A stretch of 64,000 bases of DNA from positions 1,364,001 to 1,428,000 of the forward strand of contig JAQJZZ010000005.1 of NCBI GenBank assembly GCA_030077755.1, in the 5' to 3' direction. Shown here one piece after another: positions 34,982-46,427 of the stretch. The translations under genes were made by a program, and so were the position numbers. The DNA comes from Filosporella fistucella. Its lineage: Eukaryota; Ascomycota; Leotiomycetes; Helotiales. How positions within the stretch are numbered: the first letter of the stretch is position 1; each line of letters begins with the position of its first letter. Under the pieces are notes generated by a model. It did not search any database. It had not been told where the DNA came from and was given only the letters and a program-made list of their open reading frames with translations.

Positions 34982-37196
34982 CGTAAGTACAACTTTCAAG
35001 TATCTCTCACTTAGACTGATACAGATGAAGATGGTGTGTATCCTGATTGGAGTTCAATGTTGTGAGGAATGCTCTCCCTCGACGCACGAATTCCTTAGTT
35101 GATTACAACATTCCACCCTCCTATTCGGTGGACTACCCAATAGCTGCCAGTTTAAATTGCCAAGAATTCACGAGCTGCTCCTCCTTTCTCATCAACCTTC
35201 ATTTTCGAACGCTTATTCGAACTGCCCCCCTTCCGGCGCTTCAATCTCCTCTGTCATATTATGCAATTCACCTCGGGCTATTTTTAACAAACATTTCTGG
35301 TCCCTTTGACTTCTATTCTCCGTTTTGAGTCGATACTTACATAGTGTTGATGGAACTGGCGCAGATGGCTAGACCTATCCTCACTCAGTTGCTTCTTCAC
35401 TCCATCTCACACTATATTTCACCCGTTCGTTCACCCTCATGAAATTAAATCGATCATGATATCAATCTGACAAACACGAATAAACTCAAGACTTTTCGTA
35501 CTGTCTTACACCATGCCAGATACCTCTAATAATCCCAACTGCTTTTCGAACGAAGCATGTAGGTAGCAACAAATCTCCCCTCGAGTCACATATGGGATTT
35601 GGGAAAAAGAGAAGCATGTGTTGCCCGGCATGCTTCAAGAGCTGACAGAGCTGCGTAGCGCGATGCACTACGCAGTTTCTGGGCTCCGGAACTACACTGA
35701 ACCAGAGTGTGATATATGATCCGTCAAAGCTGGCCCCTGTCTCCATAGCACCAGTTTCAGCATTCTTCAGCCTGCTTGCCGTGTCTCTAATATCCAGTCA
35801 CCGATAACCAACTGTATATAGCGCGACATCCTTCTTCCTCACCTCATATAAACGCCAAAATCCACGTCATCTAGAATACGAGTGTTAATGATTTGAGAAT
35901 ATTATTAACATCTTCTCCGGGCGTCATCTGGTAGGGAGTTCGACGTAGCTATAAGAGTATTACAACGCTGTCAGCTCTGTCTGTTTGCTTTGGGCAGGGT
36001 AGGGAAATAAGCAATCAGAAGAGAGGGAGTGCAGATGTCCCCAGGAAGAATGAGGGGGACGTAGCTATAAGAGTATTACGGTCTTGTGGGGGGGTCGGGG
36101 CCGTTGGAGGTTTCAGAGCACGAAAGTGTGTTTGAAATTCAGGGGGGAGCGACATGAGAGCGCTGAAAGTGTGTTTGAACTTCATTTTTGGAGGGTTGCG
36201 ATGCAACTCTCTCAGGACGATTTCGTGAATGTTAGACTTGCTAGGCTTCATGTGTCAGGGCTAGGGTTATATCTGATTATTCGGGAATTCACGCGTTGCA
36301 AACTATTTTTTGGCCAGGAATTATGTACAGCCCCATTTCTTACCACTAGTTAGGCTTAGATCGCCTATAGTTTTTTGTCCCTTTTCCGGCGATATGCGTT
36401 TAGAAGTTGGCACACAATCGATGCCCACTTGCCTTTAATCTCAATTCCAATTCCAATTCAACCTTTACTCTTTCTGGTATCTTGGTATATTGCATATTGT
36501 GTTACTCCGGATTTCTTTCGAATTCAACACCCGACGACGTTAAGTCACACAACTTCGATGAAGACGAAGGCTATCAGGAAATGGTATTTCGAGAGCAAAT
36601 TCTCGAATGATTATGCTAATGAGTATGGTAGCGAATGCATTTTCTTCGCTCATAGGCTACATACATATCCGGGAAATGTTCAACGCCCGCGGCAACAACA
36701 TCCTGACTGTAGACAGAGTGAACAGCAATTCTGAATCAAATAGTGAAAATGGCACAATCTAGACCCTGTTTCCTTTTCCCATGTTAAATGCTTTGCTAGA
36801 TCTTCAATTACTTAGCAGCAAGCATAGATTTACAAGTCACAAATGTTACCTCCAATGGAGTAATGGTCAACCTTTCATGGCAAAATCACATTCATTTTTG
36901 TTGCAGAGCACCCTATCCCGGTGCTTTGCTCTCTATCCCAGTGCTATGATCAACCATTCCCGCTTCAGATGCTTGCTGCAATGCAACACCATAATGCAAT
37001 TTACCACTTGCCATGCCTTTCCCCAAGATATCAAAATGTCGCGAATGAAAGCCCACGGAGCCGAAAGTAGCCGGAATGTAGTATACATGTACAAGGTCAA
37101 GTGAGACCCATCGAGAGGGTGTCTCTTCTCTATCTACCCGGAGAAGAGCAGCCGCCACGACCACACTGCCATGATGGTATTCAGAGAAATCCTTGA
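34982..37196. other. Long intergenic region, 2.2 kb, with short direct repeats
   Basis: No gene recognised; open frames are short. GACGTAGCTATAAGAGTATT occurs at 35942 and again at 36058. GAAAGTGTGTTTGAA occurs near 36122 and 36165. These suggest local duplication. The right end is the 3' flank of the RdRP gene. Confidence 0.45.
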
Positions 37197-40100
37197 TTAG
37201 GACTCATTTAGACGAGCCAGTCTTTCCAACGCTGACTCCTTTTTCACGGGGACAACGACCTCTTCCTCAGATTCCAAAGCTGTTTCTCGCTCTGCGGCCA
37301 ATGCAGGTGTTGTATCGACGAGACGGGCAAGTTTCTCTGAGGATGAATCTTTTACTCGGAGAGGAACAACCGCCTCCGCGGTCGCATTGGTCTGAGCAGC
37401 AATGTATTCACGCATTGTGTTCGAAGGGCGACCGTATGAAAAGCTAGCTGGAACTGCATATGTGTCCTTTGCAGCGGCAACAGGGTCGATAAATCCGTCG
37501 AGTTCTGTTCTAGCCACGACATCCTCCACACCTGTACCACTTCGATCCGGAACCCGGCCATTACGGAACTCAAATTCAGTGGCAAGAATTATCACTCCTG
37601 ACTCGCCCTTCGTCAGACAATGTTCGTCTCGTGTATGGATGTATTCGTCTCGGTCACTTGGGTCGTCATCCGAATCATTGAATAAATTAAGTTCTTCGCC
37701 ACGATGAACGATGATGCCATCGCCTTGCTCAACAAAGTCCTCCTCTGCTAGGACGATGGTACCAGTGCGCCCGGAGCATGTGGGATCAAAAGGGACTGAA
37801 GGTTGCAAGCCAAGTTCTTCTAGATCATCGGTCGGATCTAGACCTGTCGCAATACGACCCAGTTCCTTCTCGAACAGCCACGGAAATGTAATCAGCGGCA
37901 TGAATTTCTGCTCCATCCTCCGCTTTGGTACCTCTCTCCCAGCAACGATTCTGGTGGTGTGGCATTCTGCCAAAGCAATGTCAAGCTCCTCTTTCGTGAC
38001 CTTGTACATCGCGGCAACGAACGGACCAAGAATTTTGAAATCTCTATCGCCAGCCTTCTGAATACAGACTTCCCGGAACTGATCTTTTAGAGAATCAGAC
38101 AGTCGACCAATTTCTTCCTGAACTTTGTAGTCGCTGCCAACCCGGGGACGAGATAATACGAACGTTGACCAAATTTCGAATTCAGTCTTGATTTCTTGTT
38201 GTGCCATTAGACGTCGCATTGCCGTATCATATTTGCTTTTGATCTGACGGGCGGTTTTGAGGATAGCGTTATCAAGAGGGTATGCTTTGAGAATTCGCTT
38301 ATCAAAAGGTTCCTCCCACTGGGGGACGAAGTTAACAGTCTCGACTTTGTCATAGAGCTGGCCGAGAATCTTGTGCGAGTGGTATTGTTGATCCTTAGGC
38401 TTATGCTTTTTTTCCATGAAGTGTGGCCACACCCGAGGTCTGAGACGCCTGGGCATTTGTGCAGGCTCGCCAGACTTGACATAGTCTACCGCCTTAGAAT
38501 GTAGAGCAGCAAGTTCCAAACCTGTTAATAGTTAGCTGCCGTATCACGTCATATTCTGTATCGCATACTTACATTTTGGATCCTTTACGCTTCTTTCTAG
38601 CTGGTCGGATTGAGCAAGATGTGCATGGGCGATTGTTGGCAAGGAGTCATTCTTCATGTAGCGAACGAAGAACTTCATAAGGTCAGATATCTCTACAGCT
38701 CGAGTCAGCGATTTAGGCTTGGGCGCAATATAGTTCATTGGATCGCAATTCCATTCAGGTGGTCGCAGAGTTTTGTCCCAGATGACGAAATAGTCATCAC
38801 CATCTAAATCTCCACCAGAGCACATGCTTGGGATATCGCGATCTCCCTTCATTGGAAAAACAACGACGTCTCTTAGATGATGCAAAGCTGGAACATTGAC
38901 AGCCTGCACCACTCGCAAATCACCTGGGTGGAGAGAAGGATTTCGACCAACGAGACAAATGCCCTCAATGACATTGTACCGGCTCGGATCATCCCGATCA
39001 GGGATCTGAATGAAGATCTGAGGCAAATCCTCTTCAGAAAATTGCTCGCCGCGAGCAACTTTAGGGTGGGTATAGCCTCTTAGGGTTGATGTTTCATCCA
39101 CGCACCCAAAGACAAATGCACCATTTTCAACAATGATCTTAGCCTTTTCCTTGAGAAGCTTTATAGACCAGGACCTCCAAAGGTGTAGCAGAGACAACAC
39201 GAATGGTTCTCGCGCAGCCATGAAACCATTGCGAATCATTCCAGCAATATTAATAGTCATTTGGTTATCATCGATGTACCTCGAGAGCAATGTGATAGCA
39301 AGGTCATTGTTGCTCATTGCGTTTTGATAGTTTGCAAGTTGCTCAGAGAGCATGTTGAGAAAGACTTCGTCTGGTACACCCAAGGATGATAAAATGGTGA
39401 TTGTTTGCCGATTCAGGGTGGCAATGGAGAACCTTGCACACCTGACGATTTCGAGGCCGTTATATTCCGCAATAAACTTTTGCTGCGATTTGCGGATATG
39501 AACCTCGTTGCTTTTTGCGTCAGGCCATACGACGAGAATACCTTTGCAGCCGCCAAGACGGTACTGAAAGCAAGATGGTGCAGCCGCACTCTGTATTTTC
39601 AGATCATGAGCGATTAGCCGCGCAAGGAACGGAGAGATCTTTCCCACTCCATCTGTAAAGCAATATTCATTCTTCTCTCCGCACGTGACATCAGGGATAA
39701 GCACAATTTTGGGGCTGGATATGCCTCGAATTGCCCGTGTCGTTGAGAAGCATTGACCAAGTCTGGCTGCATACTTTGCAACAACAGGGATGTGAGAGAA
39801 AGTACCCATCCACCGACGGATGTCATCGCAGCACGTATCCGAGGTAGGACAAAAGAAGTATGCTCCGTTCTCACGGAATTGAGAATTGCCAAATGCCAGG
39901 AATTGGTAGTGACGGTCCCCAATCTGTATACCATTGAACAGGGTCCTGTAGACGCGAGTGAAGAGTTCATCATTTCGTTGCTTATCTGCACAGGAGTTGA
40001 TTCGGCCCTAATCAGTCAGTAGTGTATTCGAACGGCGTCTGGGAGATTTTTACCTCGAACAATTCATCAGTGAATTGTACTCTCAAGAATCGGCCATCTT

Positions 40101-41690
40101 CATTTTCGCGGGCATATTGTCTCAGAACTCGATTGGTTGTTTCCACGGTTGGAGAACTGAAGTATATCGTGGTGGGAGTGATAGTAGCTTTTCGAGAGTA
40201 CGCACAGTAGTGGGGTATATTTGTCTTCGCGGAAAATGAGAGTGCCTCAGGGTCCTCAAATATCGTCATAGGATCATAAATCCGCTTTTCTTGACCAGTG
40301 ACATACTCAAGAATGTTGCGAGCCTTAGCTGTATCAGTAGAGGATATATCTGCAAGCTTCTTCACAAAAGGCTTGGTGATGTTGTATTCGTTGAGAATTT
40401 CTCGGGAGATACACACTTCAAGTTGATATCTCACTTCGAAAGGAAGAGAAATCCTAGGATATTCTCCGGCTAGGTCATCAAGCTCTATTGAGGAAACCGA
40501 GTCATTTGGCACATCGATCCATGACCACAGGCCAGCCAAGTGAGGTTCTACTTTTGTGTAAGCAGGAACTCTTACAATCTCAATGTTGAAATCTCCAAGG
40601 GCACTCTCGATGATGGGGAAAAGCTGAAGATTGTCTGTATCGTTGCGGAACTCAAATAAGTACGTAGTCCAACGTCCTAGCCTGTCAGTAAGAGGAATGG
40701 TGAGGATGGAGGGTACGGACCAATATCAATGAGCGGCTGCTCCTTGTGTAATGCCACCTTGGCTGTTTGCAACCGATAAGGGTTATACACCATATCCGTC
40801 TGTCTGTACCACGTATCAAACTCTGACCACGATGTATTTTCGTCGGAGTGTCCAGCCAGACTATCTTGCCTCTTCCTATAATACTGTGGAGGCGACTCCA
40901 AAGACATGCTGAGTGCGTATCGACCCTCGCCAATCTCCATTCTTTGAATAGCTGTCACTTGACCGAAAGGGATTTGAAACATGTATATGTTATCTCTGTC
41001 GAATTCGCCAGTTGTTCCTGTAGGCGTTGGCATTCGGAAAGGAACACAGAATCTTCCCACCAATTGCTTCTTCAACAAATCCACAGTCAAGGTAATGCGG
41101 TGGTCCCGAGTGTGCATGACCTTGTGAAGGGGCATCATTGATGTGGGATTAATCATAATGCCAAAGTGAAGAGTTTCGGCATAGATTCTCATTCTTGGAT
41201 CGTACGAGACGCCTCTCCGAACTGGACTTGGAATTTTGAGGCCGCGCTGGTTCTTGGGGTAAATGATGCGAACCCAGTAGGGCGGCGTCATAGTCGTCTC
41301 TCCTACTGGTGTAACAATATCAGGTGTGATTAGATAGTCTCCGGCATGCTTGCCAATGCGCTTTGGGAAGCTGTCCAGCCAAAATGGCTCATCGGGCGGC
41401 GGAGAGAATTTTACCTTGGCCTCTACACGTCTAGAACCATCGCGAGACTCGAACATATCAATGTACGAGATATTTCCGTGCCGGCTAAGATGTGCCCAAA
41501 CGCTAAATGTATTTTCTCCCGGCTGCATACCCACGATTCTGACTGTCAATTCGTCCCAGGTCTGGCCTTCGTATTTGTTGTGTGAGGCTTTCAATTCTAG
41601 CCGTGGGCCTTGTTGAGCCTCTCGCAATCTTGCAGGTGCTGGTTGGACAATGCCAACATTTCGGTATGGGGGTGCTCTGCGACGATCCAT
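37197..41690 (-). CDS. Cellular RNA-dependent RNA polymerase (RNA silencing)
   Basis: Copies single-stranded RNA into double-stranded RNA that feeds Dicer in the fungal RNA-silencing pathway. Four exons fit splice signals and phase (introns 40677-40720, 40008-40053, 38522-38572), giving 1450 residues, full length for the family. Conserved parts include SFSAKTNIPHYCAYSRKA, FGNSQFRENGAYFF, YCFTDGVGKISPFLA, FQYRLGGCKGILVV, RNPSLHPGDLRVVQAV and HLRDVVVFPMKGDRDIPSMC. The catalytic GGDLDGDDYFVIWD (DLDGD at about residues 931-935, near 38800) follows. All three catalytic aspartates are present. DLDGD rather than DYDGD hints at a Sad-1/Rdp1-type clade over QDE-1, but that is inference. The first 320 residues may hold an RNA-binding fold; the C-terminal 150 residues are charged and variable. 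Confidence 0.93.
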
Positions 41691-44333
41691 GTTGATCGTA
41701 TATTCTAAATGATAAAGTCATTCAGGGTGAGCGGAGAGAAATACAAATAGAAGGGCTACCTTTCGCAGGAGCTGATCAGTGGGAAGAAGATGAGCAGGAT
41801 TGTGTGAAGAGAGAACCAGATATCGATATGATCAAGATCGATCCAATTGGTTGGGCCCTGTGACCGAGACAAGTACACAATGGGATGTCAAGGTTCTGTT
41901 GCAATGAATGTGACTTGATCCAAAGTCGAGAGGATTCTGGCCGCCACATGCAGGTCTTAGCTGAATTAATCAATGCTTAGTGTGAAAGGTAGGTAGTTGA
42001 GAGGAATTATAAGTGAAGGGTTGAGGTAAAAGAGTATGGTAATTCAGCGTAGCAAGAGAAAATTGACTAAGAAGTTTGATGTTTGGGAGAGAGAGAGAGC
42101 AGGTATGGAGTGGGTGGCAATCGTGAACTGATGTGCTACAATCAAAAGAGAATTCCTGGGGTGAGACAATAGGAAGAAGGCACGACTTCGCAGGTGGTGG
42201 TGGGAAAGCTGGTAACCAGCAAGAGGCTTACGGAGAGGAGGATTACCGTGAGAAAGAGAAAATATCTAATTTGGAAACTTACATCAATGAGCGGCTTCGA
42301 GTCGGGTCCATCGACTGAAGAAGAACCGTCCAGATGCTGGAAGCAGAAGCTCTCCGTGTGTTTGACACGGTAGAAACTGGAAATGAAAAATCGTATGGGA
42401 ACCGAGTGAAGTGTGCTGGGAGTTGTTGGAGTTGGAGGTGCTGATGTTGTTGGAATGGTAGGTGAGGTGAGGTGAGGTGGGGAGTGGTGGAGGCGGTGTT
42501 TGAGAGAAAGAAAAGTTGGAGGACGCGAGGTGAGTCGCGTCTGATGCTGTGAGAGGTGGAGGGTGTGGACTTTGAAGGCGTAGGTGTGCTTTTATTAGTC
42601 TCATTTGGAAGGCGGTGAGAGTGAAAGGATAGGTCAGGGTGCGCTTTTATAAAAGGGTACAATCCCACTGTCTACGTCCACGCCTGCCAAGAGCAAGTCA
42701 AGTTCAAGATCTATTCACTCTCTACCTAGGAAATTTCCACATCTTTCGCTTCAACTTTGCACATCTTTCACTTCGAATTCACTGGAAGATTCGCAAAGTC
42801 GTGTATGACTAAACACACCTACTATGCGTGAGGATATAATTCGAATCAGCGGAGACCGGGAGTAAGATAGGTATCTGGAGGTAAGCTGCCTACTTTATTT
42901 AAGGTACCACTAGACGAGTCACACAACACCTCCGAAGCACTTCTACTTCAATCCCGAAAAGTTCATTCTTGCGAATCCCGATATTCTCAACCAATATTGT
43001 CAATATATATCTCTTCACAAAATCCTTCCAGCATGTTAAAGCCTCTTTCATATACTCAAACACTAGCTCACCACCATCTGCTTGCAGTCGGAACTAGCAA
43101 TGGGACTTGGTGCTCTCATTCCCACTTCCATGCTCGCAATTCCAATTCAACAGGATTCTCACAAGCTCGTCGATCCTCGATGCTATGCAGACGGCTTTTT
43201 ACCTCCGATGCCATTTTCCATTTTGCAAGCCAGGTTTACAGAGCAACAGTCAATAGACTATGCTACTTCAAATCTACACATAACCCCCCCCGGGAGATTA
43301 TAGCTCAGATTCAATTACCCGCTCATTCACATCCGTCCCTAACTTTCTCTCTGCATAATCAACGTGGAGGTCAACATGTGCGATCCCCGTTAAACATCAG
43401 AAACATTGATGACATATAGTCTCGATCTATTCCGATACGAGAGCGGGGTCAGTGCAAAATGATGTGGGGGTAAATAGGTGAACGTGGTGTTATCTAGAAT
43501 TTGTGTCTGTCTGTCGACGCTATCAAGTTGATACTATCAACTGGCAATTAAAGGTAAAACCATTCCCTCCAAGAAGCCCTCAACGGCATAGTAATACCAA
43601 TGACGAAGCCATGCCTGTTCCTTCTTACCGACTTTTGCCCTCTCTGTCTCGATCGAAAAAGCAAAATGAAACTCAATCAATAATGCCCGATGTGGAACTA
43701 AGCCTTGTGAAAATGTGATGCGGGCTGCAGAGTGCATGTTCCACAACCGGTTTTGAACAGTTCGGCATACCGACTTTTACTCCTTCCTGTTCCCTTCCGA
43801 ACCGCCCTTGTTTCTCATTCCCTTTTCCAAACCCGGTTTGCTTTTCTCATGCAACAAGACGAGATTGCCCTGATCGACACGCCGTCCGCCACGTGCACAA
43901 TACAAGTGTTGTATCACTTTCAATTTCTGCCCGATGTTCCAACAAGAATAGGAGCCTCGTTTGTGCAGCATGACCATGTGATAAACTGATCTGGCATGTC
44001 AGAGGAAGGAGAAGATGAGTTGTGAATATTCACAGTGTCTGGTGTACTGGTACACAATACATTGTGTGGTGAGCTGATCTACGTTCAAGGCGCGAAAACA
44101 CGTTTTCATTAAATGCCACTGTTATAACCTAAACGTAAACCTGATGCATCAAGATCCTGCATCATCCGCGAGGAAGATGAATCTATGTTGTCGGAAGAGA
44201 AAAGGAAATCCGCCTCCGAAACATGCAGCCTCATGCAACCTGCCACCAATCTTTACCCGAAAGAAATGCAACGAAATGTGCCGCCAGCCGATCACTTCAT
44301 GGAGTCCGGCGCAGGTATCCAAAGTTCACAATA
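41691..44333. other. Intergenic, 2.6 kb; 5' region of the RdRP gene and 3' flank of DLD
   Basis: A minus-strand Ser/Pro/His-rich open stretch at 42279-42668 lies upstream of the RdRP start and is probably leader. GGTGAGGTGAGGTGAGGTGG near 42460-42480 is a short tandem repeat. No other gene recognised. Confidence 0.45.
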
Positions 44334-46427
44334 TCAAAGTGTCGAGGGAACATCCATGATCTTGCCAGGATTCATAATCCAATGGGGGTCAAGAGCCTGC
44401 TTGATACTCTTCATTACACTCAGAGTATCCATGCCAACTTCCATCAAAAGAGCCTCCTTCTTACCTATACCAATTCCATGCTCTCCCTGTTTGAAAGGTC
44501 AGTGGTACGAAAAGCGATTAAGTGAAGGGGTGCTTACTGTACATGTCCCCTCCATCTCCAACGCTCTCTTCACCATATTCTTGACACACGTCTCTACCTT
44601 CTCCCTCTCCCCTGGCACGTTTCGATCATAGAGAATACTCTCATGGAAATTGCCATCTCCAATGTGTCCCAATATACTGGCAAATAAACCCAGATCGTCC
44701 ATCTCCTTCTTACTGATCTCGATGATATCTGCCAATCTCGAGAAGGGCACCGCAACATCAGTACTCCATACCTCGTTGCCCTCTTTCCTCAAGGCTAGCA
44801 TAGACCATAAGCTTTCCTTTCGAGCACTCCAGAGCAATTTCTGTTCCTTCGCATCTTTGGCGAACTCGAAATCGCCTCCTCGATGAGCCTTCGCGATCGC
44901 TGATACCATGGAGATATTCTCCTTGACAGAAGACTTGGTACCGCTGAACTTGAAGAATAGAGTAGGCAGTTCTTTCCATTTTCTTGGTGCTGTCGAACCA
45001 GAGAGGTTCACGACCTTCATTTGGACTTCATCCATAATTTCCATGGCAGCCACCTGTACACCGGCTCGCATGACACTCGCAGCCGCAGCAGCCGCATCTC
45101 GAATTGAAGGGAATGTCACGACCGCGACTGAGAACTCTTGAGGCACCACCGCCAGCTTCAAAGTGATTTCTGTCACCAGTCCCAAAGTCCCTTCTGATCC
45201 CACAAAGAGCGAATTGAGATTATACCCGGCAGAAGTCTTTCGGGGTCTCCGCTTCGTCTTGATGATAGTACCATCAGACAATACAACTGTGAGATTAATG
45301 ACCCAATCCTTCATCGTCCCATATCTCACGGCATTTGTTCCCGAACAATTCGTGCCCACCATGCCTCCAATTTTGGCGCTTGGCCCTGGATCAACCGGGA
45401 AAAATAATCCGCTCTGTCGTTTCGCAAGCACTTCATTGAGTTCCATCCAGCTCACACTTGGTTGCACAACGATATCCATATCATCCTGATGCAATGCAAG
45501 GATCTTATCCATGAATGCAAAATCAACACTTACTCCTCCATATGGAGCAGAGAAATTTCCTTCAAGGGAAGAGCCGCCCGAGAAAGGAATGATAGGAATA
45601 CGGTACTTGGAACATATTTTGGCAATTTGAGAGACTTCCGTTGTGGTCTTTGGGTAGGCCACTGCGACGGGAAGACCTTCGATGTTGGTTGACGACCATT
45701 CAGAATAGCCGTGAGCGTGTAAGTCTTCGGGGTCAGTGGAAATGGTGTCATCGTCTCCTGTCGCGATGCGTATTTCTTTGATTGCCTATTTACCGTTAAT
45801 TAAGCCTTAATTTCAGATATACCTGAACGTGTAAATGACAACTCAAAGTGCGAGGTCCCCTCCAGTGACAATTGATACAGTGTAGTGAAGCCAAAAAGGG
45901 GGTTCTCGCTAATCCAAATAAATCCCCGAGTCTTACTTCTCTGTCTTTAAAGCACAACTATTCGCAACAATTGCAAACAAAATTCTTACAAAGTTAAATG
46001 CGAAATGAAATATGATCAAGCTTACCTCTTCCATATCCTTCACACTTGCATACTTTGGCTGCACCCATTTTTCAGGCGCAGAATATTCCCTCTCCCTCGC
46101 TATCTTCCCGTCACTCTGGTACCGCGAAAATGCACTCACAACTAGACCAGTAGCACCCATCAAGGCCAACACACTTGCACTTCCCCAACCCTTCTTTCCT
46201 TTGCCTCCTTTCACATCCTCATTTCTTTCTCCAGCCTTCACACCATCTCTTGCTCCTCCGGTACTCATACATCTTCTCCCATTTCCATTTCCAGTTCCAA
46301 ATCCCAATAGCGGGGCCGTAGCACTCACACTCGCGCTCGTACATCCAAATCTTGACGTTCTAGAAGCGAGTCTCGGGGTCTTTTGGGCCGACACCCACAC
46401 GCTGTTGGCTCTCATGCACACAGACAT
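44334..46427 (-). CDS. DLD1: D-lactate dehydrogenase (cytochrome), mitochondrial
   Basis: FAD enzyme that oxidises D-lactate to pyruvate and passes electrons to cytochrome c. Three exons (introns 45786-46025 and 44487-44537) give 600 residues. The N-terminus (MSVCMRANSVWVSAQKTPRLASRTSRFG) is a mitochondrial targeting type, followed by one hydrophobic segment (SASVLALMGATGLVVSAF). The FAD_binding_4 domain shows IPIIPFSGGSSLEGN, PGPSAKIGGMVGTNCSGTNAVRYG and LFVGSEGTLGLVTEITLKL. The FAD-oxidase C domain shows LGHIGDGNFHESI and, in the last exon, GEHGIGIGKKEAL and HWIMNPGKIMD. Start at 46427 is the first ATG in frame. Confidence 0.92.

Noticed and set aside
38877..39617. Plus-strand frames opposite the RdRP catalytic exon
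   Set aside because: Mirror frames of a strongly supported minus-strand gene.
42279..42668. Minus-strand Ser/Pro/His-rich open frame upstream of the RdRP
   Set aside because: Low-complexity composition, no domain, and no splice that joins it naturally to the RdRP start; more likely leader DNA.
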